A model generated the notes under the pieces. That model saw only the letters and a list, made by a program, of their open reading frames with translations. It was not told where the DNA came from and made no database searches. From the NCBI GenBank assembly GCA_027658995.1, contig JAQDQK010000016.1:1-64000 (forward strand): a stretch of 64,000 bases of DNA. Reading direction: 5' to 3'. Position numbers and translations under genes: made by a program. The DNA is from Propionibacteriaceae bacterium AM104-82 (GTDB lineage: Bacteria > Actinomycetota > Actinomycetes > Propionibacteriales > Propionibacteriaceae). Of this stretch, positions 27,082 through 35,789 are shown one piece after another; positions within the stretch are counted from its first letter, which is position 1, and each line of letters opens with the position of its first letter.

Positions 27082-28577
27082 CGGGCCAGGCGCACCATGG
27101 TCCAGGAGATGGGAGGCAGCGTGATGCTCAGCTTCCCGTCCTGCACGCCCGCGGTGTGGTTGGCGACCGGGACCACCGACGCGTCGTCCTCGGCGCTGGC
27201 CTGGTAGCGCGGGTCGTCGCTGCTCAGCGTGAGCGCCTCGACCAGCGTCTCGGAACCGCCGCGCAGCGCGACGGACACGTCGACGGGGGAGTCGACGTCG
27301 CGGTTGATCAGGAACACGGTCATCTCGTCGCCCTCGGCCGTCGCGACGGCGTCGACCGCGTCGATGGTGCCGAACTGCGCGGTCTCGATCGTGGGGGAGT
27401 CGAGCACGACGCGCAGCACCTCGCCCTTGGCGTGGCGGGCGGTCAGCGCGAAGGGGTGGAAGATCGTCTGCTTCCACGCCTTGCCGCCGGGCACCGTCAT
27501 GATGGGCGCGATCACGTTGACGAGTTGGGCGAGGTTCGCCGACCAGACGCGGTCGGTGTGGCGAAGCAGGCTGATCAGCAGGTTGCCCACCACGACGGCG
27601 TCGGCGACGGAGTAGTTGTCCTCGAGCAGCACCGGCGCGACGGGCCAGTCGTCGCCCGACGGGGGACGCGACTCTGCGCGGTCCTGGTACCAGACGTTCC
27701 ACTCGTCGAAGCTGATCCCGATCACCTTGTCGGACTTGTTCGCGGCGCCCACGGCGTCGGCGGTTGCCGCGACCTGGTCGATGAAGCGGTCCATGTCGAC
27801 GGCGCTGCCGAGGAAGCTCTGCAGGTCCTCGTCGCGCTCCCAGTAGTAGGCGTGCGCCGAGATCATGTCGACGAAGTCCCACGTCTCGGTCAGCACGACG
27901 CGCTCCCACTCGCCGAACGTCGGCATCGAGCGCTGCGAGGAGCCGCAGGCGACCAGTTCGAGCGAGGGATCCATCATCCGCATGGCGCGGGCGGTCTCGG
28001 CCGCGAGCCTGCCGTACTCGTGCGCGGTCTTGTGGCCGATCTGCCAGGGGCCGTCCATCTCGTTGCCGAGGCACCACATCTTGACGCGGTACGGATCGTC
28101 GGCGCCGTTGGCCCTGCGCTGCTCCGCGATCTCGGAGTCGGCGGCCACGTTGCAGTACTCGAGCAGATCGAGGGCCTCAGCGGTGCCACGGGTGCCGAGG
28201 TTGACGGCCATCATCGGCTCGATGCCCGCCTTGTCGGCCCAGCGCATGAACTCGTCGGTTCCGACGGTGTTGGGGTCCATCGAGTGCCAGGCGAGGTCGA
28301 GGCGGCGGGGGCGCTGCTCGACGGGGCCCACCCCGTCCTCCCAGCGGTAGCCGGAGACGAAGTTGCCGCCGGGGTAGCGCACGGTCGAGACCCCCAGTTC
28401 GCGCGTCAGGTCGAGCACGTCGCCGCGGAATCCGTCGGCGTCGGCGGTCGGGTGATCCGGCTCGTAGATGCCCGTGTAGACGCACCGTCCGAGGTGTTCC
28501 ACGAACGATCCGAAGGTGCGTCGACGCACCGGCCCGACCGCGAAGGCGGGGTCGATGACGAGTGAAGCTGTGCGCAT
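27078..28577 (-). CDS. alpha-N-arabinofuranosidase, GH51
   Basis: 499 aa, ATG with CAGGAG five bases upstream. The acid/base Glu is in WCLGNEMDGPWQIG near residue 175 and the nucleophile Glu in ISFDEWNVWYQ near residue 296; RYPGGNFVSGYRWEDG near residue 68 is a GH51 substrate-site signature. It lacks a signal peptide, so it cleaves arabinose from imported oligosaccharides in the cytoplasm. It is the first gene of a two-gene operon with the secreted GH43 and is divergent from the arabinoside importer. Confidence 0.93.
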   Translation of the reverse strand: MRTASLVIDPAFAVGPVRRRTFGSFVEHLGRCVYTGIYEPDHPTADADGFRGDVLDLTRELGVSTVRYPGGNFVSGYRWEDGVGPVEQRPRRLDLAWHSMDPNTVGTDEFMRWADKAGIEPMMAVNLGTRGTAEALDLLEYCNVAADSEIAEQRRANGADDPYRVKMWCLGNEMDGPWQIGHKTAHEYGRLAAETARAMRMMDPSLELVACGSSQRSMPTFGEWERVVLTETWDFVDMISAHAYYWERDEDLQSFLGSAVDMDRFIDQVAATADAVGAANKSDKVIGISFDEWNVWYQDRAESRPPSGDDWPVAPVLLEDNYSVADAVVVGNLLISLLRHTDRVWSANLAQLVNVIAPIMTVPGGKAWKQTIFHPFALTARHAKGEVLRVVLDSPTIETAQFGTIDAVDAVATAEGDEMTVFLINRDVDSPVDVSVALRGGSETLVEALTLSSDDPRYQASAEDDASVVPVANHTAGVQDGKLSITLPPISWTMVRLAR

Positions 28578-28601
28578 GTTTTCTCCTGCTGGCCGCTATG
28601 C

Positions 28602-28615
28602 CTACAACGATGTAG
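28602..28615 (-). promoter_or_regulatory. LacI-type operator for GH51-GH43 operon
   Basis: CTACAACGATGTAG is a 14-bp near-perfect palindrome with a central CG, the hallmark of LacI-family operators. It begins four bases after the -10 box of the GH51 promoter, covering the start of transcription. Confidence 0.6.
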
Positions 28616-28619
28616 AACC

Positions 28620-28648
28620 ATCATGACTCACGAATCAACGGTCGTCAA
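28620..28648 (-). promoter_or_regulatory. promoter of GH51-GH43 operon
   Basis: On the minus strand TTGACG (28648-28643), a 17-base spacer and CATGAT (28625-28620) form a sigma-70-like promoter directed at the GH51 gene. Confidence 0.5.
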
Positions 28649-28650
28649 TA

Positions 28651-28665
28651 CGCTTGTGACAAGCG
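28651..28665. promoter_or_regulatory. 15-bp perfect palindrome in divergent arabinoside promoter region
   Basis: CGCTTGT-G-ACAAGCG lies between the two divergent promoters, beside the GH51 -35 and 26 bases before the importer -35. It is a likely binding site of a regulator shared by both operons; it lacks the central CG of the LacI-type sites. Confidence 0.5.
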
Positions 28666-28691
28666 ACGATAAGAAATCTTTCCTAGTCGTG

Positions 28692-28720
28692 TTGACTCCA
28701 CCCCTCCATCGTAGTAATAA
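28692..28720 (+). promoter_or_regulatory. strong promoter of arabinoside importer operon
   Basis: TTGACT and TAATAA are separated by exactly 17 bases, close to the consensus. Transcription would start near 28727, giving a ~58-base leader that ends in GAAGGAG before the binding-protein ATG. Confidence 0.7.
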
Positions 28721-28784
28721 TCGAAAAAGGGATGGCCGGCAGCAGAGCAAGGATGCTCGACGGACCTCCGAGAAGGAGATAGAC

Positions 28785-30131
28785 ATGAACATGCGTCGAC
28801 GCAGCTTCCTCCTGGGGACCGGGGGTGTCGCCCTGACGGCGGGCCTCTCGGCCTGCGGCAACGGCGGCAACAGCAGCGGCACGACCTCGGACGGTCGCCC
28901 CGAGCTCACCTACATGTACCGGGGCGGGGCCGACGAGAAGAAGGCCTACGAACTGGCGATCAAGGCGTTCGAGACCGAGAACAACTGCTCCGTCAAGATC
29001 ATCGTCACCGACGCAGACCAGTACTCGACCAAGCTGCAGGCCGCGATCACCGGCAAGCAGGTGCCCGACGTGTTCTACCTCGAGCAGGGCTCCGTGATGG
29101 CGTTTGCCACCAACCACGTCGTGCGCGACATCACCAAGGAGGTCGAGGCCTCCGGCGTCAACCTCGACAACGTCTGGAAGTACGGCGTCGACTCGTACCG
29201 CTACGACGGCCAGATGGTCGGGCAGGGCGCCATCTACGGCCTGCCCAAGGACGTCGGCCCGTTCTCCTTCGGCTACAACAAGACCATGTTCGAGAAGGCG
29301 GGGATCCCGTTCCCCGACAAGGACACCCCGCTCCCGATGGACGAGTTCCGCGAGATCGCCAAGAAGCTGACGCAGGACACCGACGGCGACGGCAAGCTCG
29401 ACCAGTGGGGCACCGGCCTCAACGTCACCTGGAACCTGCAGGCCTTCGCCTGGTCCAACGGCGCCGACTGGGCCGACGCCGACCGCAAGAAGGTCACCGT
29501 CGACACCCCGGAGTTCGCCGAGGCGCTGCAGACCTTCGCCGACATCCAGAACGTGGACAAGTCGACCCCCTCGATCTCCGAGGCGCAGACGCTCGACACC
29601 TACCAGCGCTGGATGAAGGGCGAGATCGGCTTCTTCCCCGTCGGCCCATGGGACGTGTCGACCTACACCAAGCTCGACTTCGACTGGGACCTGATCCCGT
29701 ACCCCGTGATGAGCACCGGCGAGACCGCCACCTGGATCGGCTCGCTCGGCATCGCGGTGTCGCAGACCACCAAGCACCCCGACCTCGCCGCGAAGCTCGC
29801 CGTCTACCTCTCCACCAACAAGGAGGCGCAGACCTCGCTGTGGGAGGCGGGCGTGCAGGTCCCCAACCTGATCGACATGGCCGAGAACGACTACGCCAAG
29901 AGCGAGGGCAAGCCCGAGAACAAGGCAGAGTTCCTCGACATCGTGCAGGACTACGGTCGCCCGCTTCCCGCCGCCACCACCTGGAACGGCGAGTGGTACG
30001 ACGAGTTCTGGACTGGCATCCAGCCTGTCCTCGACGGCAAGAAGAGCGCCGCCGACTACTGCAAGGAGGTCCAGCCCCGCATGCAGCAGAAGTTGGACGC
30101 CGCCAACCAGCAGGCCGAACAGAACCGGTGA
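28785..30131 (+). CDS. arabinoside ABC transporter substrate-binding lipoprotein
   Basis: 448 aa; the ATG at 28785 follows GAAGGAG at good spacing, and the longer upstream open frame crosses the promoter. RRRSFLL near the start is a twin-arginine motif and LSAC is the lipobox, so it is a Tat-exported lipoprotein. The body is a family 1 extracellular solute-binding protein (KQVPDVFYLEQG, GLPKDVGPFSFGYNKTMFEKAGIPFP). Its neighbours (GH43, GH51, araDA) indicate arabino-oligosaccharides as ligand, which is inference from context. A 12-bp stem hairpin follows its stop codon. Confidence 0.93.
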   Translation: MNMRRRSFLLGTGGVALTAGLSACGNGGNSSGTTSDGRPELTYMYRGGADEKKAYELAIKAFETENNCSVKIIVTDADQYSTKLQAAITGKQVPDVFYLEQGSVMAFATNHVVRDITKEVEASGVNLDNVWKYGVDSYRYDGQMVGQGAIYGLPKDVGPFSFGYNKTMFEKAGIPFPDKDTPLPMDEFREIAKKLTQDTDGDGKLDQWGTGLNVTWNLQAFAWSNGADWADADRKKVTVDTPEFAEALQTFADIQNVDKSTPSISEAQTLDTYQRWMKGEIGFFPVGPWDVSTYTKLDFDWDLIPYPVMSTGETATWIGSLGIAVSQTTKHPDLAAKLAVYLSTNKEAQTSLWEAGVQVPNLIDMAENDYAKSEGKPENKAEFLDIVQDYGRPLPAATTWNGEWYDEFWTGIQPVLDGKKSAADYCKEVQPRMQQKLDAANQQAEQNR

Positions 30132-30137
30132 CGGACC

Positions 30138-30167
30138 GGGCGGGGACGCCTGACCGCGTCCCCGCCC
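30138..30167 (+). other. intercistronic hairpin after binding-protein gene
   Basis: A perfect 12-bp GC-rich stem (GGGCGGGGACGC with GCGTCCCCGCCC) and a 6-base loop start seven bases after the binding-protein stop. No T-tract follows, so it is more likely an mRNA-stabilising or partial attenuation element that raises binding-protein levels over the permeases. Confidence 0.6.
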
Positions 30168-30186
30168 CCCATCGAGGGAGTCACAC

Positions 30187-31137
30187 ATGTCCACCGAAAC
30201 GCTCACCCCGCCGGCGCAGGCAACGGCCCGCGCCGAGACGCCGCCGCCGCGCCGCAAGTCGCGCCTCTACTCCCGGGAACACAAGGTCGCGGCGCTCTTC
30301 GTCGCGCTGCCCGTGATCGGCTTCGCCGTCTTCACGCTGTTCCCGCTGGGCTACTCGCTCTACGCCTCGCTGCACAACATGAACGGCCTCGGCTACCAGG
30401 AGTTCATCGGCCTGGAGAACTACGTCCAGGCCTTCAACGACCCGTACTTCTGGAAGGCCCTCGGCAACACCTTCTTCCTGATGATCGGCATCCCCATCGG
30501 GCTGATCCTCTCCCTGATCCTCGCGATCGCGATGAACAGGAAGATGCCGGGCCGCGGCCTGTTCCGCGCCATCTACTACGTGCCCGTCGTCTCGTCGCTG
30601 GCCGCCATCGCGATCCTGTGGCAGTGGGCATACAACGGCGACTTCGGCCTGGTGAACCAGATGCTGGCCTACATCGGCATCGACGGCCCCAACTGGCTGC
30701 AGGACCCCGTCTGGTCCAAGCCGGCCATCATCATCATGGCGGTGTGGAAGGGCCTCGGCTACTCGATGCTGCTCTACCTCGCCGCGATCCAGTCCGTGCC
30801 CCGCTCGCTCTACGAGGCCGCCTCCATCGACGGCGCGAGCAACTGGCGCCAGTTCTGGTCGATCACGCTTCCCATGGTGCGACCCGTCACGTTCTTCCTC
30901 GTCGTCACCAACATCATCGGCGGGGCCCAGATCTTCACCGAGATCAACATCATGACCCCGACCGGCGGCCCGGAATGGAGCACCGCATCCATCGTCTGGT
31001 ACATCTGGCAGAAGGCCTTCAAGAATCTCCAGATGGGCTACGCCTCGTCGATGGCTGTCGTGCTCGGCATCATCATCTTCGGCGTCACGCTGATCCAGTT
31101 CCAGATCAACAAGCGCAACCAGATCGAGGTGGACTGA
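30187..31137 (+). CDS. arabinoside ABC transporter permease (MalF/UgpA type)
   Basis: 316 aa. A basic cytoplasmic N-terminus (PPPRRKSRLYSREHK) is followed by six membrane helices. The EAA loop reads RSLYEAASIDGASNWRQFWSITLPMV. It pairs with the MalG-type permease that starts after one base. The ATG follows a GAGGGAG Shine-Dalgarno. Confidence 0.93.
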   Translation: MSTETLTPPAQATARAETPPPRRKSRLYSREHKVAALFVALPVIGFAVFTLFPLGYSLYASLHNMNGLGYQEFIGLENYVQAFNDPYFWKALGNTFFLMIGIPIGLILSLILAIAMNRKMPGRGLFRAIYYVPVVSSLAAIAILWQWAYNGDFGLVNQMLAYIGIDGPNWLQDPVWSKPAIIIMAVWKGLGYSMLLYLAAIQSVPRSLYEAASIDGASNWRQFWSITLPMVRPVTFFLVVTNIIGGAQIFTEINIMTPTGGPEWSTASIVWYIWQKAFKNLQMGYASSMAVVLGIIIFGVTLIQFQINKRNQIEVD

Positions 31138-31138
31138 C

Positions 31139-31987
31139 ATGGCGATGACGCGCAAGTCCAAGTACGCGGCGGGCAACATCGTCGTCGCGATCCTGCTCGG
31201 CATCGGAGGCATCGTGATGATCGCCCCGCTCGCCTGGATGCTCTCCACCTCGCTGAAGACCCGCGACTCGGTCTTCGCGCTGCCTCCCGAGTGGATCCCC
31301 AAGGACCCGCAGTGGGGCAACTACCTGCGCGTGTGGGAGGCGGGCCCGGTTCTCTCGGGCATCACCAACTCGCTGATCGTGTCCTTCACGGTGACCATCG
31401 TCGGCACCATCGCCTCGACGCTCGCGGCGTTCGCGTTCGCGAAGCTGCGGATGCCAGGCAAGAACGCGCTGTTCCTCGGGCTGCTCGCGGGCATCATGAT
31501 CCCGATGCCGACGCTGCTGATCCCGCAGTTCATCATGTTCTCCGGCTGGGGCTGGGTCGACACCCTCCTCCCGCTGATCGTGCCCGGCCTGTTCGGCAAC
31601 ATCATGATGATCTTCTTCCTGCGCCAGTACCTGACCTCTGTGCCCGACTCGGTGATCGAGGCGGCCAAGATCGACGGCGCGGGCTACTGGAGGATCTTCT
31701 CGACGCTGGTGCTTCCCCTGATCCGCCCCGCCATCGCCGCGCAGTTCATCTTGTGGTTCATGGCCGTGTGGAACGACTACATCGGCCCGGTCATCTACCT
31801 CAACAGCCCCGAGAAGCAGACGCTGCAGTTGGTGATCGCCAACTTCAACGCCGCCTACGCCATCCAGACCGACTACCCGCTGATCATGACCGCATCGGTC
31901 ATCGCACTGGTGCCGATCTTCGCGATCTTCGTGGCCTTCCAGAACCAGATCATCGAGTCCGTCGCGCTGACGGGAACGAAGGGATGA
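31139..31987 (+). CDS. arabinoside ABC transporter permease (MalG type)
   Basis: 282 aa with six membrane helices. The EAA loop reads DSVIEAAKIDGAGYWRIFSTLVLPLI. The Shine-Dalgarno (GAGGTGG) lies in the last codons of the preceding gene, and the same junction sequence recurs in the third importer operon at 55.6 kb. The end overlaps the GH43 start (ATGA). Confidence 0.93.
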   Translation: MAMTRKSKYAAGNIVVAILLGIGGIVMIAPLAWMLSTSLKTRDSVFALPPEWIPKDPQWGNYLRVWEAGPVLSGITNSLIVSFTVTIVGTIASTLAAFAFAKLRMPGKNALFLGLLAGIMIPMPTLLIPQFIMFSGWGWVDTLLPLIVPGLFGNIMMIFFLRQYLTSVPDSVIEAAKIDGAGYWRIFSTLVLPLIRPAIAAQFILWFMAVWNDYIGPVIYLNSPEKQTLQLVIANFNAAYAIQTDYPLIMTASVIALVPIFAIFVAFQNQIIESVALTGTKG

Positions 31988-33237
31988 GCATGGATCCCGC
32001 CTACCTGGACGTCGCGCCGGGGGAGCAGGGCGTCTTCGTCGACCCCGGCCTCGACGGCGCGCACGACCCGACGGTGGTGCGCGACGTCGACGGCGGCTAC
32101 GTGATGGTCTCCACCGACACCGCGATCGGGGCCCCCGGCGCGGGCGTCCAGGTGCGTCTCTCCGACGACCTGGTGACCTGGCGCTGGGGCGGGCACGCGT
32201 TCGACGGCGTCCCAGAGCCCGCGCGTGCCTGGTCGGGCGCCCAGGGGCTCTGGGCGCCGGAGGTGGTGCGCAGGGGCGACGAGTTCCGGATGTACCACTC
32301 CGCCTCGACCTTCGGGTCGCGCACCTCCGCGATCTCGCTCGCCACCGCACCCACCGCCCGCGGCCCCTGGCGCGACCGGGGTGTGGTGGTGCGCACCGAG
32401 CACGACGCCTCAAGCGTCAACGCCATCGACGCGGCCGTCACCATCGACTCGGAGGGCCGCGACTGGCTGTTCTTCGGCTCCTTCTTCGGCGGCCTGCGGG
32501 TGCTTCCGCTCGGCGTCGACGGCACGCCGGTGCGCGAGGGCGACCTCGGCCAGCCCGTCGCCCGCCGCGCCGCCAGCATCAACGGCGCCATCGAGGGATC
32601 GCACGCGCTGTGGAGCGTCGAACATGGCCACTACTACCTGTTCACCTCGTTCGACTCGCTGTTCGACACCTACCACGTCCGGGTCGCCCGGAGTCGCGCC
32701 ATCACCGGCGACTACCAGGACGCCCAGGTCCGCTCGATGATCGACGACCGCGAGCCGCCCACCCGGGCGGGAAACCTGCTGCTCGGCAGCCACGTCGACG
32801 TCGAGGGACGCACCTGGGTCGCGCCCGGCCACAGTTCGCACCTGATCGACGGCGACCGCGCCTACCTGGTGCACCACGTGCGCTACGGCCAGGACCACGA
32901 ACGCCCCACCACGCAGATCCGACAACTGGCCTGGACGGCGACCGGGTGGCCCGTTGTCTCCCCGGTGCCCTTCGGCGGCACAGTTGATCGCACCCTCGAG
33001 GCCCCCGACGCCTGGGTCGCGACCCGGTTCGTCGACGACGTCACGGACCCCGTCGCGCCACGGCCGGCCGAGGTCGCGCTCGGCTCTGTCGGCGCAGACG
33101 ACCGGGTCACCGTGAGCGTCGACGGCGAGGAGATGGCGGGCGTGGTGTTCCGCGACCTGTCCGCGACCGGTCCCCGGTTCAGCGTCTCGGCGCTCGACCG
33201 CGCTGGGCAGGCCGTCTGGCTGCAGGGGGCACCGTGA
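31984..33237 (+). CDS. cytoplasmic family 43 glycosyl hydrolase (beta-xylosidase/arabinosidase-like)
   Basis: 417 aa. No signal peptide. The GH43 acidic triad is visible as GAHDPTVVRD, VNAIDAAVTID and NGAIEGSHAL; residues ~340-417 form a separate C-terminal beta region. The ATG overlaps the permease stop (ATGA), and a second ATG at 31990 has a better Shine-Dalgarno distance. Cotranscribed with the importer, it probably hydrolyses the imported arabino-oligosaccharides. Sequence alone does not settle the linkage. Confidence 0.85.
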   Translation: MSMDPAYLDVAPGEQGVFVDPGLDGAHDPTVVRDVDGGYVMVSTDTAIGAPGAGVQVRLSDDLVTWRWGGHAFDGVPEPARAWSGAQGLWAPEVVRRGDEFRMYHSASTFGSRTSAISLATAPTARGPWRDRGVVVRTEHDASSVNAIDAAVTIDSEGRDWLFFGSFFGGLRVLPLGVDGTPVREGDLGQPVARRAASINGAIEGSHALWSVEHGHYYLFTSFDSLFDTYHVRVARSRAITGDYQDAQVRSMIDDREPPTRAGNLLLGSHVDVEGRTWVAPGHSSHLIDGDRAYLVHHVRYGQDHERPTTQIRQLAWTATGWPVVSPVPFGGTVDRTLEAPDAWVATRFVDDVTDPVAPRPAEVALGSVGADDRVTVSVDGEEMAGVVFRDLSATGPRFSVSALDRAGQAVWLQGAP

Positions 33238-33851
33238 GCGTCGCGCGAGTGGAGGGCGGCTGGGCGGGAACCGCCATGCGCTGGCTCGGCAGGCTCACGG
33301 CACCCGCGGAGATCGGGCTCGCCTTCACCGGTGGCCTGCTCGCGGGCGGGGTCGTGCTCGGCTTCGCCCCCGGCCTGCGTGCCGCTGTCGCGGTAGCCGA
33401 CGCGACGCTCGCCGACGACGAGGACGCCACCCCGTGGCGCGACGCCATCGCCGCCTGGCGCGGCGACTTCTGGGCGTCGCAGCGCTCGCTGGCGCCCTGG
33501 GGTGCCGCGCTCGCGCTGGTCGCCGTCGAGGCGTCGCTCGCCGCCGTCGGGATGCTGCCCGGCGGCCTGGCCGTGCTGTTGCCGCTGTTCGTGGTCGCCT
33601 GCTACCTGCTGCGCTCCGCCGTCATCGCGGCGATCCTCGGCGCGGGGTCCTGGCGCACCGCTCTGGTGCTTCCCGCGATCCGGCTCGGATCGACCGCGGT
33701 GTTCGCGTTGGTTGGAGCGGCACTGTCGATCGCGGTCCTCGCCTACCCGGCGCCGGGGCTGATCTTCGGGCCGGGGCTCGCGCTGCTGGCCGCGACCTGG
33801 CTCGGTCGGCGCGACGTCGCGGCGCTCGCCGCGCGTCAGGCAGTGCGCTGA
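33234..33851 (+). CDS. DUF624/YesL-like membrane protein
   Basis: 205 aa, GTG start overlapping the GH43 stop. About four to five membrane helices (LAFTGGLLAGGVVLGFAPG, ALALVAVEASLAAVGML, AVFALVGAALSIAVLAYP), with DATPWRDAIAAWRGDFWASQ between the first two, a pattern of the YesL family. YesL-like proteins commonly accompany sugar ABC importers of plant polysaccharide loci; their role is unknown. It ends overlapping the convergent LacI gene by 16 bases. Confidence 0.75.
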   Translation: MSVARVEGGWAGTAMRWLGRLTAPAEIGLAFTGGLLAGGVVLGFAPGLRAAVAVADATLADDEDATPWRDAIAAWRGDFWASQRSLAPWGAALALVAVEASLAAVGMLPGGLAVLLPLFVVACYLLRSAVIAAILGAGSWRTALVLPAIRLGSTAVFALVGAALSIAVLAYPAPGLIFGPGLALLAATWLGRRDVAALAARQAVR

Positions 33852-34876
33852 GCGCGCCCCAGCGTCGACTCGCGGGCGATCAACTCGAAGTCCGCGTCGA
33901 TCCGCACGAACTGGTCCGGCTCGCCGCCGCCCTTCGTCTTCGCCTCGATGCGACGGTGCAGCAGTTCGACGGACTCGTCGGCGATCTGCTGCCTTCCCGG
34001 CGAGATCGTCGACAGCGTGGGGGAGGTGAACGCGGCGTCCTCGATGTCGTCGAAGCCGATCACCGCGACGTCCTCGGGGATCCGCAGCCCCGCCTCGTGC
34101 AGCGCGTGCAGGCAGCCGATGGCCATCGCGTCGTTCATGGCGAACACCGCGTCGAAGGCGACGTCGGATGCGATCAGTTCCCGCATCGCGTCCGCGCCGG
34201 TCTCCCGGTGCCACAGCCCCGTCTCGCGGATCAGGCCCGTGTCGAGCGCCAGCCCGGCGCGGATCAGGGCCTCCACGTAGCCGCGCTCGCGCAGCGCCGC
34301 GGAGCCGACGACCTCGCCCGCGTGGCTGCCGATCAGCGCGATCCTGCTGCGCCCCAGATCGATCAGGTGCGTCGTTGCCGCCCGCGCCGCCTCGACATTG
34401 CTCATCGTGACGTGGTCGTTGCCGTGGTCGAAGACGCGCTCGCCGAGCACCACGAGGGGGTAGTCGACGCGCAACTGCCTGACGTCCTCCTGGCCGAGCG
34501 CGAGCGGGGAGAAGATCAGCCCGTCGAGCAGGTGTCGCACCGCGCCGTGCAGCACGTCGATCTCGCGGGCCCGCTCGGAGTTGGTCTGCTCGATCAGTAC
34601 CCGCAGGCCGCGCTTCTCGGCGGCGACGATGACGGAGTCGGCCAACTCTGCGAAGTAGGGGAGCTTGAGTTCCGGCAGCGCCAGCCCGATCAGGCCGGTG
34701 CGACCGCGGCGCAGGTTGCGGGCCGTCAGGTTCGGCTCGTAGCCCAGTTGGCCGATGGCCTTCTCGACCTTCGAGCGCGTCGTCGGGCTGATGTGCGGGT
34801 AGTCGTTGATCACGTTGGAAACGGTCTTGACAGAGACCCCAGCCAGGCGCGCCACGTCCTGCATCGTTGTGGCCAA
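33836..34876 (-). CDS. LacI family regulator of the arabinose genes
   Basis: 346 aa. TTG start with AAGGGGG upstream; an ATG four codons later lacks spacing. The N-terminal helix-turn-helix (MQDVARLAGVSVKTVSNVINDYPHISPTTRSKVEKA) and hinge (YEPNLTARNLRRG) are intact, followed by the sugar-sensing domain (GLIGLALPELKLPYFAELADSVI, VFAMNDAMAIGCLHAL). It is divergent from araDA and most likely represses it at the TGTGACCGGTCACA operator, released by arabinose or a metabolite. A similar site occurs upstream of the third importer. Confidence 0.9.
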   Translation of the reverse strand: MATTMQDVARLAGVSVKTVSNVINDYPHISPTTRSKVEKAIGQLGYEPNLTARNLRRGRTGLIGLALPELKLPYFAELADSVIVAAEKRGLRVLIEQTNSERAREIDVLHGAVRHLLDGLIFSPLALGQEDVRQLRVDYPLVVLGERVFDHGNDHVTMSNVEAARAATTHLIDLGRSRIALIGSHAGEVVGSAALRERGYVEALIRAGLALDTGLIRETGLWHRETGADAMRELIASDVAFDAVFAMNDAMAIGCLHALHEAGLRIPEDVAVIGFDDIEDAAFTSPTLSTISPGRQQIADESVELLHRRIEAKTKGGGEPDQFVRIDADFELIARESTLGRAQRTA

Positions 34877-34954
34877 GGTTCCCCCTTCATCGATCCTCAG
34901 TCAGTCAGGCTATCTCAACCGGGCATTTCGGGGCCACCGATGGCGCCGTCTCCA

Positions 34955-34983
34955 TTGACACCGGATGGGCCAATCAGTACGCT
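34955..34983 (+). promoter_or_regulatory. araDA promoter
   Basis: A consensus -35 (TTGACA, 34955-34960), 17-base spacer and -10 (TACGCT, 34978-34983). It drives araD and probably the whole araD-araA-GH127-GH27-GH51 operon. Confidence 0.7.
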
Positions 34984-34987
34984 TGTC

Positions 34988-35001
34988 TGTGACCGGTCAC
35001 A
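34988..35001 (+). promoter_or_regulatory. LacI-type operator of the araDA operon
   Basis: TGTGACCGGTCACA is a perfect 14-bp palindrome with central CG, starting four bases after the -10. The distance is identical to that between the GH51 -10 and its operator, a repressor position over the transcription start. Confidence 0.65.
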
Positions 35002-35052
35002 TTGTGGTGCAGCCCCTGCGCAGGGGAGCACCTCGACAACGAGGAGGATGCG

Positions 35053-35778
35053 ATGACGCTGACCCTTACCGAACTGCCAGCAGACGTCCAGGACGAGGTG
35101 GCCGCCACCCGCCGGATCGTCGCCGACCTGCACGCCGAACTGCCCAGGTGGCAACTCGTGGTGTGGACCGCTGGCAACGTCTCACAGCGGATCCGCTGCG
35201 CCGACCAGATCGGCGAGGACCTGTTCGTGATCAAGCCGTCGGGCGTCTCCTACGACGACCTCGGCCCGAACCAGATGGTGGTGTGCACGCTCGACGGCGT
35301 CAAGATCGACGACGGTACCCCCGAGCGCCTGCAGCCCTCCAGTGACACCGCGGCGCACGCCTACGTCTACAGCCACCTCGACTGGGTGGGTGGGGTCGTG
35401 CACACGCACTCGACCTACGCGACCGCCTGGGCAGCGCGCGGCGAGGAGATCCCCTGCGTGCTCACCATGATGGGCGACGAGTTCGGCGGCTCCATCCCGG
35501 TGGGCCCCTTCGCGCTGATCGGCGACGACTCGATCGGCCGCGGCATCGTCGAGACCCTCGAGAACTCGCGCAGCCGCGCCGTGCTGATGCAGAACCACGG
35601 TCCGTTCACCATCGGCCGCGACGGCCGCGACGCCGTCAAGGCCGCCGTGATGTGCGAAGAGGTCGCCCGCACCGTCCACATCGCCCGCCAGTTGGGCGAG
35701 CCCATCCCGATTGCACAGGAGCTGGTCGACTCCCTCTTCGACCGTTACCAGAACGTCTACGGACAGCCCAAGAAGTAG
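35053..35778 (+). CDS. araD: L-ribulose-5-phosphate 4-epimerase
   Basis: 241 aa from ATG 35053 with GAGGAGG upstream. Class II aldolase fold: the zinc ligands lie in [14 protein letters not shown] (two His) and [10 protein letters not shown] (third His), and TAGNVSQRI with [12 protein letters not shown] binds the phosphate. It converts L-ribulose 5-phosphate to D-xylulose 5-phosphate, feeding the pentose phosphate pathway. First gene of the operon; araA follows after 11 bases. A fuculose aldolase-like role is less likely given araA. Confidence 0.93.
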   Translation: MTLTLTELPADVQDEVAATRRIVADLHAELPRWQLVVWTAGNVSQRIRCADQIGEDLFVIKPSGVSYDDLGPNQMVVCTLDGVKIDDGTPERLQPSSDTAAHAYVYSHLDWVGGVVHTHSTYATAWAARGEEIPCVLTMMGDEFGGSIPVGPFALIGDDSIGRGIVETLENSRSRAVLMQNHGPFTIGRDGRDAVKAAVMCEEVARTVHIARQLGEPIPIAQELVDSLFDRYQNVYGQPKK

Positions 35779-35789
35779 GAGTGGAACCC

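Noticed and set aside
34988..35001. CRP/GlxR site reading of TGTGACCGGTCACA
   Set aside because: CRP-type sites have a 6-base spacer between TGTGA and TCACA; here it is 4 with a central CG, which fits LacI operators better.
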